Shown: piece by piece, positions 1-10,604 of the stretch
How positions within the stretch are numbered: position 1 is the first letter of the stretch
Layout: the number at the start of each line of letters is the position of its first letter
Assembly (NCBI GenBank): GCA_035771175.1
Contig: CM069597.1
Span: forward strand, 11,257,001-11,321,000
DNA: 64,000 nucleotides
Source of the DNA: Paratinospora sagittata
Taxonomy: Eukaryota; Streptophyta; Magnoliopsida; Ranunculales; Menispermaceae
Direction: 5' to 3'
Notes under the pieces: model-generated
Databases searched by the model: none
Seen by the model: the letters and a program-made list of their open reading frames with translations, nothing else
Told to the model about the DNA's origin: nothing
Position numbers and translations under genes: made by a program

Positions 1-2
1 GA

Positions 3-1625
3 CAACCAAGTCAAAGATATCCTCCTAGCGACTATGTGATGCTCACTGACGGGGGAGAACCAGAGAGCTATACCGAAGCTATCACTGATGAGCATAAGAC
101 TGAGTGGATGAAAGCCATGCAGGAAGAAATGAAATCTCTGCATGAGAACCACACATTTGGCTTGGTGAAATTACCGCAGGGAAAGAAAGCCCTCAAGAAT
201 AAGTGGGTGTACAGAATCAAAAGCGAAGAAGGTAGCTCGCAGCCACGATACAAAGCAAGATTGGTTGTGAAAGGGTTCGGACAGAAGAAAGGCGTTGACT
301 TCGATGAAATCTTCTCACCAGTGGTAAAAATGTCTTCAATCCGAGTTGTTCTTGGCTTGGCAGCTAGTCTTAATCTGGAGGTTGAACAACTTGATGTAAA
401 AACCGCATTTTTACATGGTGATCTCGACGAGGAAATCTATATGGAGCAGCCTGAAGGTTTCCAAGTCAAAAGAAAAGAGAAGCTGGTATGCAGGCTAAAG
501 AAGAGTCTGTATGGTTTGAAACAGGCACCGCGGCAGTGGTATAAAAAGTTTGACTCGTTCATGGAGCAAACGGAGTACAACCGAACGACAGCTGATCACT
601 GCGTCTTCATCAAGAAATTCTCTGATGGTGATTTTATTATTCTTTTGCTTTATGTTGATGATATGTTAATTGTAGGCCAAGATATTGGCAAGATTAACAC
701 GTTAAAGAAAGAGTTGAGCAAGTCTTTTGCCATGAAAGACTTAGGACCCGCAAAACAAATCCTTGGCATGAAGATTGTTCGTGACAGGAAGAACAAGAAA
801 CTTTGGCTATCTCAAGAAAAGTATATTGAGAAAGTTTTAGAGCGGTTCAACATGAGCAAAGCTAAACCTGTTAGTTCTCCACTGGCAAGCCACTTCAAGC
901 TTAATGCGAGCCAGTGTCCTTCAAGCGAAGAAGAAAAATCAGAGATAAGCAAGGTGCCTTATGCATCGGTAGTTGGCAGTCTAATGTACGCTATGGTATG
1001 CACCAGACCGGACATTGCTCATGCTGTTGGTGTTGTGAGCCGATTTCTATCAAATCCTGGAAAGGAACATTGGACAGCAGTCAAATGGATACTCAGGTAT
1101 CTTAGAGGTACTTCTAGTCATTGTTTATGTTTTGGTAATGATAAATCTGTATTAGAAGGATTTACAGATTCAGATATGGCTGGCGATGTGGATACGAGAA
1201 AGTCGATATCCGGGTACCTAATAACCTTTGCAGGGGGAGCTGTCTCATGGCAATCACGATTACAGAAGTGTATTGCTTTAAGTACCACAGAAGCTGAGTA
1301 CATTGCAATCACTGAAGGTTGTAAGGAGATCTTGTGGATGAAAAAGTTCCTACAAGAATTGCAGCAGAACCAAGACAAATATGTTCTTTATTGCGACAGT
1401 CAAAGCGCAATTCACCTCAGCAAGAACTCAACTTTCCATTCAAGGTCCAAGCACATCGACGTGCGGTATCATTGGATTCGTGATGTGCTGGAAAATAAAC
1501 TGCTGCAAGTTGAGAAGATCCACACTAATGACAACGGAGCAGATATGATGACGAAGTCCCTAACCAGAGAAAAGCTTGCTATCTGTAGAGAGATTGCAGG
1601 TGTGGAGGAGCCCTGTTCCACATGA
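3..1625 (+). CDS. Tork/Tnt1-like Copia pol, C-terminal part (reverse transcriptase and RNase H), 5' end outside window
   Basis: Reverse transcriptase and RNase H of a Ty1-copia retrotransposon, which copy element RNA into DNA in virus-like particles. The frame is open from base 3 to a TGA at 1623-1625 (about 540 codons), so the protein starts upstream of the window. RT blocks in order are the NKWVYRIK region near residue 60, FLHGDLDEE near residues 136-144, QAPRQWY near 175 and the catalytic YVDD at 651-662. RNase H shows TDSDMAGD near residue 388, STTEAEY near 430 and the DSQSAIHL block. There is no stop or frameshift in this part, unlike almost every other coding region here, so this is probably the youngest coding element in the window. 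The Tnt1-type wording of these blocks suggests the Tork clade; the exact lineage is inference. Confidence 0.93.
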   Translation, partial: QPSQRYPPSDYVMLTDGGEPESYTEAITDEHKTEWMKAMQEEMKSLHENHTFGLVKLPQGKKALKNKWVYRIKSEEGSSQPRYKARLVVKGFGQKKGVDFDEIFSPVVKMSSIRVVLGLAASLNLEVEQLDVKTAFLHGDLDEEIYMEQPEGFQVKRKEKLVCRLKKSLYGLKQAPRQWYKKFDSFMEQTEYNRTTADHCVFIKKFSDGDFIILLLYVDDMLIVGQDIGKINTLKKELSKSFAMKDLGPAKQILGMKIVRDRKNKKLWLSQEKYIEKVLERFNMSKAKPVSSPLASHFKLNASQCPSSEEEKSEISKVPYASVVGSLMYAMVCTRPDIAHAVGVVSRFLSNPGKEHWTAVKWILRYLRGTSSHCLCFGNDKSVLEGFTDSDMAGDVDTRKSISGYLITFAGGAVSWQSRLQKCIALSTTEAEYIAITEGCKEILWMKKFLQELQQNQDKYVLYCDSQSAIHLSKNSTFHSRSKHIDVRYHWIRDVLENKLLQVEKIHTNDNGADMMTKSLTREKLAICREIAGVEEPCST

Positions 1626-1641
1626 GGTGGAGGGGGAGATT
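1626..1641 (+). promoter_or_regulatory. polypurine tract of the Tork-like element
   Basis: A purine run (GGTGGAGGGGGAGAT) directly follows the pol stop codon and abuts the 3' LTR. This is where second-strand DNA synthesis is primed in LTR retrotransposons. Confidence 0.85.
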
Positions 1642-2209
1642 TGATGGGGTCCACCTCATCCTGTAGCAAACAAGATTCTCGTGGTTTGCATGGGAGGCAT
1701 GCATGACGGAAACGGCAACAATCTTCACGTGGGCTATGCGTGGGATGCGTGGGATGCATGAGATGGAAGCAAGCTTCACGTGGGAAGCTCCAAAATAATT
1801 ACAGAAAAGCCCCTGTTTAAACTCCTATAAATAGAGCCTTAATTTCATTCTTCAAAATAATCTGAGAGATCAAATATTCAGAGAGATCTAATTCTAGAGA
1901 TCTAGAGAGCCTCAAAGAGAGTTTCTTTGAGAAGAAAAAGTGTGAGCCAATTTGTGAAGTGTTATCCACAAATTGAAGATACATAATTAGTGTATATTTG
2001 TGAGAGATCCACCGAAAGGTGAAGTTTGTAATCCCATTTGATTATAGTGGAAGTTTCTAAGCGGCCTACGGGTCCCGTGGTTTTTACCTCATCTTTGGAG
2101 GGTTTTCCACGCTAAAATCTTTTGGTGTTATCTTTGTTGTATTTTTAGTTTGGGAAATTGTCCTGGGATTGTAGAATTTATTTCTTTACATCCATCGATT
2201 TTCCCAACA
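1642..2209 (+). mobile_element. 3' LTR of the Tork-like element
   Basis: It begins TGATGGG after the polypurine tract and ends CCCAACA, an imperfect terminal inverted repeat; length 568 bp. A TATA box (TATAAATA) lies at 1826-1833, followed by an A-rich leader with repeated GAGAGATC words. Two CACGTGGG words (1726-1733 and 1777-1784) and repeated TGCGTGGGA words lie upstream of the TATA box. The 3' boundary is supported because DNA from 2212 on aligns with 21943 onward inside an unrelated LTR. The five bases TGAAG (2210-2214) should be the target duplication; its partner is outside the window. Confidence 0.88.
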
Positions 2210-2808
2210 TGAAGATCCAGCACTTTGATGAAAACGTTGCAGAGATTTTCCTCAAGCAACTCCTTCTTTCTTTCTCTTCTTCTTTCCTTTCTCTTCTTTT
2301 CTTTTATTTTTTTCCTTTCTCTCCACTCACCTCACTTTCTAGCACTTCCTTGATTCCCTCCACTCACCTCATTTTCTTGGAGAAGAGAAGTGGGCATGGG
2401 ACCTTTGCCCACTTTCATGCACCAACCTTCACATGTGTTGGTCTCATACTACCCATACCAACCACATGTACTTTAACCAATCTCATGCTTCCATGTATTT
2501 TAAATGTCCAATCCATTTAATACACCAAATTTTCATTCTCATTTATCCTTTTATTCAATCAATCCTAACCCATATCAATTCATGGTTTAATGGACCCATG
2601 CATAAATAATAACATATGCATTATACTTTAATTTAACATGACCCATATACAATTTATAATACACATATTTATAAACATTATCAAGCATCAACTATACAAA
2701 CATTAAACAACCATCAAACAAACACCAACCATATCAAGGCAACACATAGAGTTTGGGCAAAGTGCAATTGGGTTATGGGCTAGATGAAATAATTTTTGGG
2801 GCGTCACA
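2210..2808 (-). mobile_element. fragment of gypsy-type LTR, family G (host of the Tork insertion)
   Basis: This stretch aligns by eye with 21941-22831. It shares a CT-rich tract, the 'catgcaccaaccttcacatg' word and the same end, GGGGCGTCACA at 2798-2808. It is the start of the LTR read on the minus strand, the rest lying left of the Tork insertion and outside the window. It carries one copy of a word that is amplified to about six copies in the full-length relative at 22076-22470. The next bases CTCAC (2809-2813) would be the target duplication. No coding potential. Confidence 0.8.
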
Positions 2809-3540
2809 CTCACGATTGCCTAGGTTATATTTTCCAAATTCCAACCCAAGGTACCCTCTTTTGGAGCATCTACCTCAAGTTTATGATCATCTAATCCGTG
2901 ATCAATGGATCAAAAACATTACACCCAGAAAAATACAAATAAACTATAGAAATTTATTAACAATAATTAAACTATAAAACTAGTCATAGTATCAAGCTTG
3001 GATCAATCTACACCTCTAGAAAGAGGCTTTAGTTCATGACTAAAGACATAAAAACATGAAATATAAGTTCGAACACGAATAAGAACCAATAAAAACAAAC
3101 TAGAATGTTGTAGAGATTGTGAATAGTCTTCAGTGTAGATCTTTTTCTCCACTTCGCTCCATTGTAATCTTCGTTCTTCATGCTATTCCAATGTATTCCT
3201 CTTGAAAAACCCTAATGGTGAAGATTTCCCTTGGAAACCCTAGCTTTCCTCCCTTCTTCCTTCTCCAATTTGTTCTTGGCACATATGGAAAGAGTAGCAA
3301 CCTTTTTCCTCTTTTTATACATTGAAAATGGCCAGTTTTGACCAAAAACATGCCCAGGAAATGGATCAGCGCCCTCCTGATTAGTGCGGGAGCATCCTCC
3401 TAACGCATGAGCGTCATCCCTTTCGCCCAAAACACTCATTTTTCATTTCGCAACTACGCGCTCAATACTCATCAAAATTTTGCGTATGACCCCTCATTTT
3501 CTATGTAAAAATGCGTTTTGGACTCATATCTAATATCCCC
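2809..3540 (-). other. noncoding stretch, probably an antisense LTR leader
   Basis: No gene seen. On the minus strand the order matches LTRs elsewhere here: CpG words (3364-3480, such as agcgccctcctg and gagcgtcat), then a TATA-like GTATAAAAAG (about 3311-3320), then a purine-rich leader containing CTAGGGTTT. LTR ends were not found, so the family and limits are unknown. Confidence 0.4.
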
Positions 3541-6068
3541 AGGTCTATTTGATGCACCAATAATTAATTATCATTTAATCAATTTCTCAATTTTTCTCCA
3601 TAAAATCACCATTGACGGTAAGAGTAAGCTTTCTAAAGGTGTAGTTTTCTCCATGGGTCACGGTTTTGGGTGTTCCCTAACCTAAGGTTGGGTGATTTTT
3701 GCTCTTTTGAGCTTGTTCATGATAGAAGCAACCTTCCTTGACCTAGGTCTACACTTTGATTGCATTTTGCATGAACTTCACCTCATTTTTTGATGGTGTA
3801 AAAGGTTAGGGTTTCGTGTGAAACCCTTAGGGACGTGGTGTATGCTACTGATTTGGGTTCCTTGGTGGATTTGGAACCCAATGACACCATTTTCCCCAAT
3901 TTCTTGCAAGAAATGGGTAAATCTAAAGTAAAAGACCTAAACCCTAAAATTCGAACTTAGGGATTTCGGTTGGGGTTGCATGTGAACTATGTTGGATAAG
4001 TGGCTGATCCTAGATGATTGATGGTGGTGTTTAATATTTTTATCTATTGAAAACTCTAGTTGTAGTGTAAAATCGGCCTAGGGCTTGATTTTGGAGATTT
4101 GCCCCAAATTGGGGCTTTTGACCTAAACCAAGTCAATTGATCAAATTGACTTGGGGATTATCTAATTAGACCTAAATTCAGTGGAATCATGGGTTTAAAA
4201 TGCTTGAACCTATCTTAATTTGGTATGACTTAGTGCAATTTGGCTCTATGCCTATTGTAGAGATTTTTTCCAAATTGGGTCATATGCCATGTATTGATTT
4301 GAATTGAGGAATTGACTTGATTATAATCAATCTTTCATGGTTTTGAATGGTTTAGACTTGTGTTAGGATTGAATGACCTAGACTAAGTGATTGTCTTAGT
4401 TTTTGGGAATTAGCCTTATCCACGGATGTCAAGGTTGATCATGAGATGGCAAATTCATGATGGGAATTAGATGCACATGGACTTGTTGGATTAGGAATTG
4501 ATCATGATTAGTGTTTGTATGTATGGATGGTCATAATAATTGATACATGTGCCTGAATCTATGGTTGACAGGATCTTGTTTTGCATTGGAATTCGTGGAG
4601 GCCGTGTGTGGATAGCTTTGCTTGCGTGGCATTGGTTGTGAGTAGTTGTTCATTTTGTTTATTACTTGTGTCATCATATTAAATTATACTTGTGTGTTAA
4701 ATGTCATGAAATATCATTGAGAAATGCATTTGTTTAATATGTTTTGAAATGGCAAGCATTGTAACTCTAGAAGCTTGGTGTTCCAAGCTAAGTTCCCTAG
4801 GTGTTCCTAAGATGCTTATGCATGTTGCCAAGCTGACTTTTCTAGAGGGCTAAGGTAGAATCTTTTATAAACGAAGGTTAGGGGTATGAGGCCGACATAA
4901 CCCAATGGCGGTTGAGTATTTAATACCTCGCTTGTATGATCATGTCACTTAAGCTGAAAGTGGATGATCAGGATGAGATGACCAATGGCAGTTGTGTATG
5001 TAATACCCCGCTAGCAGGATCATTCCACCTAGGCTGGAAGTGAATGATCAGGATAAGATGACCCATGGAGGTTGTGTATGTAATACCCCGCTGGTAGGAT
5101 CATTTCACTTAGGTTGAAAGTGAAATGATTAGAATGAGACGACCCTAGGATGCAAGTTAGACTCCAAGATGGGGGACCGACCTACGATCTATAAATATAA
5201 GTAAGGGTTGGTGGAGTTTTTAAATGTGCATGAAAATGGTTGATGCTTATTTTATTATGTGTTTTATGTTTTACATACTTATGAGCATAATTTCATGCAT
5301 GTGCATATATGACTTTATTGATGTATAATTGATGGCATAACTGAACACTGTTCACTGGGCACTGTTGGCTCACACTATCACTTTCTTTTCAGGTTCTACT
5401 CACAAAGGAAAGGGCAAGGGTATAGCCTTCTATTGAGAGTTAGCCACCGTAGAAGTTAGGGACATCCTGATGTGAGTTTAGGTTTGATGTGTGTGATTGA
5501 TGTCCTTACATATGTTTTGCTTATTTTGATACATATGTAATTAATAACACTTATTAAACCTAGATGGTGAGAAGGTTTGTGTTGTAATATGGTATGTTGA
5601 TGTATATTATTGACCTTGTGGCCTTGATTTTGATGTATTTGGCTATATGCCTTGGACTTGGATTTGATGATGGGTCTAGGCATGTTGCCTTAGACTAATT
5701 GGGGTTTAATTAAGGACTTTTATGATCATGGTTGTATGTTTTATTTAAGGATCATTATCTTATGTTCATTTGGGGACCAATATGATCTTTATGATTATTG
5801 CCTTGTTCATTGGGAGATTATATCTTGTTGATTCATGTGGATGTACATGTCAGGATATTAGAATTGCTAAGTCTATCAGGTTGATGTGGTTTCAAAGAAA
5901 ATAAAATTTTGGGGACTCTATGGAGAGTCTAGTTGAGGTTTGTAAGGTCCCGATCATCTCATGAGATGATTTGAGGTGGTCGTGGATGCCTTCGCCAGGC
6001 GTCCCACCCCGACACTTTCGCATGCCAATCCATGAGGGATGACATTATGGGGGTGTGGGGTCGCCGCA
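3541..6068 (+). mobile_element. gypsy-type 5' LTR, family P (left boundary uncertain)
   Basis: The right end is firm: GGGGTCGCCGCA at 6057-6068 is followed directly by a tRNA-Met primer site. The sequence TGGGCACTGTTGGCTCAC (5357-5374) and the following leader match family G read on its sense strand (antisense at about 20310-20335), so P is a relative of G. I could not find the TG start; somewhere in 3540-3700 is a guess. A three-copy 81-bp tandem repeat lies at 4895-5150. There is no reading frame of interest. Confidence 0.6.
4895..5150 (+). repeat. tandem repeat of about 81 bp, three units, in LTR P
   Basis: Units start at 4895, 4976 and 5056, with a broken fourth at 5137. Each runs from AGATGACCCATGG through TAATACCCCGCT to GATCAGGATGAG. 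Units differ at roughly one base in seven, so the duplication is old. Confidence 0.85.
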
Positions 6069-6070
6069 AT

Positions 6071-6082
6071 TGGTATCAGAGC
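6071..6082 (+). promoter_or_regulatory. primer binding site, initiator tRNA-Met
   Basis: TGGTATCAGAGC lies two bases after the LTR end at 6068 and is complementary to the 3' end of plant initiator tRNA-Met. It shows that LTR P is a 5' LTR and that the element reads rightward. Confidence 0.9.
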
Positions 6083-6293
6083 CTATGTTATTAGGTTGAG
6101 TCTAGACTTAGAAACTTTCACCTAGATTGATCGAGTTGAGAGCTTTCGGTGATTAAAAGCTTAAATGATAACTTAAAATTCTTACTACTCTATTTTGTGT
6201 GTTTATTACATATTATGGGTAGTTATAAGGCTTTAGGGTATTACTTGGATAAACATTTGAATGATTGGATGTTGTGTTGTGCTTTTCAGAATC

Positions 6294-6440
6294 ATGAGGA
6301 GAAGTGGAAGAAGACAACCACACATGGATTCATCAAAGGAAGACGATCGAATGAAGAGGCTGAAAGAACTTGTTGCTACACAGATTCGTTTGATGGTCGC
6401 ACAAAGTCCTTTTCAGACCTATCAGAGATCATCTCTGATA
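6294..6440 (+). pseudogene. gypsy gag N-terminal remnant
   Basis: A short frame from ATG 6294 begins MRRSGRRQPH and continues about 50 codons before homology is lost at the next LTR. Position, 220 bp after the primer site and in the same direction, and the basic start fit the beginning of a chromovirus-type gag. There is no capsid or zinc-knuckle region left. The assignment rests mainly on context. Confidence 0.45.
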
Positions 6441-6442
6441 CA

Positions 6443-7975
6443 TGAAATAAGTTTTTCTAAAACTTTCCTTTTTCATGAAATCTGAAAAGAACTAGAATGT
6501 TAGTGAAAATTGCAATTGTCATTTTCATATAACATTCTAGCCATTATGTGTCAATGTTCATATTATCTGAACTTCAAATGTCTAATGGCTATGTCCCACA
6601 AAGTCTATAAATACCAGCACTTATGACCAAACAACTTGCCAATCATTTTGTATTGTGCCAATACTTTTGAAAGTTAGTCTGTGTCAAAATGTTTTCAAAT
6701 ATCAAAACTTTCAAAGTATTTTTACTAATACCTTTACGTCTTCAAAAGATTTTCATATTTTGTTTCAATTATACTTTATCTTTGAAAATCTATTTTTATT
6801 GGTATCAACTCAAATTCTCAGCATCGATTCATATTTGGTATCATTCTTGCTGGAAATAGAGTTTGAGAAATAGTTCAAGATATACACAGTTGTACTTGAT
6901 TTCATATCTTAAGTATTGTATTGAACTATATCAGTAGTTGCATTAACTACTGATCACTGAACCAGGAGTTTTCATACTTATGTTCTATATCTATGTTGAA
7001 AACTATCTGTGTCTTTGATTTACACCAATCCTTCGTTTTATATGTCAATGTTTATTTGATATATTTTATTTTCGAATAAGCACTGATTTTCATATCATAT
7101 CATTCATACTTTTCGAAACTGCACTTGAGTAATACCGAACATTAAAAGGTAAAGGACTGAAGGTGTATTTCAACTTAGCATTACATATTTCATATTTCAT
7201 ATCTTTGTAATGCTATGTACTGAGCTTAATTGTAAAGTGTTCTACTTAGTTAGAACCAACATTTTTAGTGTTGTAATGCTGGTGTGTTTCTGGACGGAAA
7301 CCATCAGGACAAGTGAAGGTAGTTCACTTGATGATTTCAGGATTGAAATCATGTAAGGTTATCTCTAAACCTGTAAAAGAGACCTGGTTCATCCTAATCC
7401 CTTAAAAGGATAAGTGTGTCCTTAACCTGAAAAAGGATAAGTTATCTCTTAACCTGTAAAAGAGAAAAAGGTTTATCCTCACCTGCAAGTAGGAAAACGG
7501 TTCATCCTAATCCTGTCAAAGGATAGGTGCGTCCTTAACCTGTAAAAGGATAGGTTTTCTCTCAACCTGTAAAAGATTCACGATTGTTTCGTATCCCGTA
7601 AAAGGTTCACGGTTCTTCCTTATCCCGTAAAAGGAACATGAGTTTCTTCTCATCTCGAAAAAAGGAAATTTGGTTCATCCTTAGCCCGTGAAAGGATAGG
7701 TTTGCCTTTAACCTGTAAAAAGGTTGTTGTAACAGTTTAGTTCTTACCCATAAGAGAATCAATTAGTGGATTGAGAAAATCCTAATCGGGAGATTAGGTA
7801 GTAGATGTAGGCTTGGCCGAACCACTATAAATCTGTGTGTCTCACGTTTGCAATTTAGTCTGTGTTCTAATTTGCATCCAATTCCAATACATTCATGTAA
7901 ATCACTAAGTTATTGGAAGATATTTTTAAAATTGACCATCACACCCAATTCACCCCCCTCTTGGGTGGACCAACA
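6443..7975 (+). mobile_element. Sirevirus-like Copia LTR, family B (5' side truncated or unclear)
   Basis: It ends TTGGGTGGACCAACA at 7975, the terminal pattern shared with families A, C, F and L. A TATA box (TATAAATA) is at 6606-6613. Downstream lies a run of about ten hairpin units (7387-7735), then the block GATTAGGTAGTAGATGTAGG...CCGAACCACTATAAATC (about 7790-7832), then the C-rich-loop hairpin. Only about 160 bp precede the TATA box, against 1.2 kb in family A, so most of U3 seems to be missing. ATTAT (7976-7980) follows the end. No primer site follows, so this is a solo or 3' LTR. Confidence 0.7.
7387..7735 (+). repeat. hairpin array in LTR B
   Basis: About ten units follow the scheme stem, then a loop near TAACCTGTAAA or TATCCCGTAAA, then the complementary stem. 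Stems differ between units but remain paired: ATCCT/AGGAT, GTCCTT/AAGGA, TCTCTT/AAGAGA, TTCCTT/AAGGAA, CATCCTT/AAAGGATG. This covariation points to selection on RNA pairing. Confidence 0.75.
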
Positions 7976-9879
7976 ATTATTATATTCATGATAACATGAT
8001 TGTAATCCCACATACATCATCTATACCATTCTCATGCATCTTTATCACTTATACAACTCACTAACTATTATAAACATAGTTTAGTGTTATATAAGTACAT
8101 AATCAAAATCAAAAGTCTATACCCATCTACCTGCACACATACTTACATTAGAAAATAACAGGCTCAGATCACTTCTCTGGAGCCTTGCCCTTGCCTTTGT
8201 AATTTATACCTGAAATAATAAGGGAGTGGGGTGAGCTACAACAAGCTCAGCGAGTAATCTAATAATGGAATTATATATGCATCCATAGGAAAACATGACA
8301 TTGAAAACATTATTGTAAACTCAATATGCAAATCAAATGTAATTATCAATATATGATTCAAATACAATTCTTGCCACTCTATACATATCATACAATGCAT
8401 AAATAATAAAATCCTCACCCTTAGGTATGTAAGTGAATCTATATCCCCATTATGCATTTATAGGGAGAATTCAACTTATCAAACCATCCTCTCGATCATT
8501 CCGAGGTCTAGTCCACAAACTTCCCTTCTTGGAATTGATCATATACTTTCCTTACATCAAGTAAGTCTAAGTATATCCGATTTTCAAATCAAAGATTTAA
8601 TGTATACATTAAGCAATGCAACATGGCAATCAAACATGCTCATAATCCATCAAAACAGAGTTTATATATAACAATGCCATACATAGAGACCAAATTAGAA
8701 ATACTCACAAATTTTAGGATTTGACTAAGTTCCAAAGTCTCTACACTTAGCTCAAATCATTAACTTTTACAGCACAACAAGAAAATTGTGTGCAACACCA
8801 ACACAATTCACAACTCCTAGCCAATTCACAACACCAACACAATTGATGTCCAACTCTCAATTCATCATCATTCTTCCACAAAACTCTACAATTCAATATT
8901 GCAATTCATCCAACATCAATTCCGAATCTTTAAACATATAAAAAAATAGATCATTTACCATTGAAATGCACCTCCAAACCCTCAACTATTTCATCACAGC
9001 TGGGTTGGGGAATTCATCATTTCAACCATGGAACACAGTAAATTCATCTTTAATTAACTTAGAAATGAGTAAGGAATTGATTACCTATGATTTTACCCAG
9101 CAAAATCTATAATTCTAGCTCAAAACCCACTTCTAACAACATCTGGAAAAACATGTTCCAACCATAGAAAATCAGTCCATTTATCTCCAAATGAACCACA
9201 AAACAACCATGAATTACTTACCCGAGATTTCTTCCAGCAATTCATTCAATTTCTAGTTGAAACCCTCTTTTTACGACTTGCAATCTAGCTATGGAAATCA
9301 CATGCATTTCATATATGTTATACAAGTTGAAGAGAGGAACAAGAATCTATAAGTTTTAAACCAAAAAACTAAGATTCTCACCTTAGAATTTGATCTCCAA
9401 GCTTAAACCCCTTCTTCCTCCTTGTTGCTCTAGACTTCTCTAACCTCAGCCAGCTCAAATGGCCGAGACACCTAGCTTTAAGATGCACAAACCGCCACAC
9501 CGATAATAAAAAAAATGCCAGGCCTACCGATGAGCGCGCTTCTCCCCTTGGGGAGCGCGCTTCTTGCCTGTCCAGGAATTGGGTTTTCTGAAAAACCCGT
9601 GAGGAGCGCACTTCTCTGAACTTCCTGAACATTCTATTCTCGGGTTTGCCATAGGAGAGCGCTTCTCCCTTTAGGGAGCGCACTTCTTGCACTCAAATCC
9701 AAAATTTTACTAAGTGTTGGGCATTTTATGATACAACTAGTCTCCTAGGGTACCAATAGCCCTACAATACATGTATTTTCTTTATTTTAAGGTCATGTAC
9801 ATATGTATATGCATACAAATATGCCTGATAATACATATAAGTCAACGTACAAGTTTGACTCGTACATACAGGGTGTTAC
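7976..9879 (-). mobile_element. antisense chromovirus-type (Tekay/Del-like) LTR, family T
   Basis: Read on the minus strand it begins TGTAACACCCTGTATG at 9879, a start typical of plant chromovirus LTRs. It contains GCTCAGCGAG and GTGAGCTACAAC words (about 8229-8255) common in such LTRs. Palindromic CpG words cluster at 9530-9690. The right edge is sharp because the Copia RT frame resumes at 9880. The left edge is unclear; TGATAACATG at 7989 is a possible end but gives no matching target duplication. Family name is inference. Confidence 0.6.
9525..9690 (-). repeat. CpG palindrome words in LTR T
   Basis: GAGCGCGCTTC occurs twice around CTCCCCTTGGGGAG (9532-9565). Variants GAGCGCACTTC and GAGCGCTTCTCC follow. 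The surroundings are AT-rich, so this island stands out in base composition. Confidence 0.7.
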
Positions 9880-10604
9880 ATGGGAGAACTAACCTACTTC
9901 CTTGGTTTACAAATTAAGCAAATAAAAAATGGAACATATTTAAACCAATCGAAGTATGCAACGAACATGATTAAAAAGTTCAAATTTGAGAATTTGAAAA
10001 CTATTGATAGTCCTTGCAATTCAACCATCAAAATGGATAAGGATGAAAAAAGCAAACCAGTTGACACTAAGCTATATAGAGGAATGATAGGAAGTTTGTT
10101 GTATCTAACAACAAGCAGACCCGATATTATGTTAGGCGTTTGTCTATGTGCTAGATTGCAATCTAATCCTAAAGAGTCACATTTAAAGTGTATTAAACGA
10201 ATATTCAGATACATCAGTGGCACACTGGATTTGGGGATCTGGTACTCTAAAGGAACTTCTTTCGATCTCAAGAGCTTTGTTGATTCCTACTATATCGAAA
10301 GTCTAACAGATCAAAAAAGTACCTCAGGATTTTGTAACTTCATGGGCGATTCACTCATTTCTTGGTTTAGCAAGAAACAAAATTTAGTAACATTATCCAC
10401 AACTGAGGCTGAATACGTTGCAGCTAGTAGTTGTTGTGCTCAGGTGTTATATATGAAACAACAACTTTCAGATTATCAAATAAGCATTCCATGTGCGGAA
10501 ATTTATTGTGATAATACCAATTCAATAAACATTTTTAAGAATCTTGTTATGCACTCTCGAACGAAACACATTGAGATACAACATCATTTTCTTCGAGATC
10601 ATGT
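9880..10604 (+). pseudogene. Sirevirus-like Copia pol (element C), RT C-terminus and RNase H, first part
   Basis: The frame is open through 9880-10604. It starts within RT at GELTYFLGLQIKQ, continues through the YRGMIGSLLYLT and SRPDIM blocks, then RNase H with a VDS motif, KSTSGFC, STTEAEYVA and HSRTKHIEI. No stop occurs in these 241 codons. The frame is cut after LRDHV by an Athila-like solo LTR and resumes in the same frame at 12139. The upstream portion, including the YVDD site, is missing because an antisense LTR abuts at 9879. Closest relatives in the window are A1 and A2 pol. Confidence 0.85.

Noticed and set aside
7387..7735. Regularly spaced repeats resembling a CRISPR array
   Set aside because: The units are self-complementary with variable stems, there are no unique spacers, no cas genes, and the setting is a plant LTR.
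9378..9692. 104-codon minus-strand frame with RSLKGEAL/RSPRGEARS repeats
   Set aside because: The apparent protein repeats come from the palindromic CpG words of LTR T. There is no independent sign of coding.
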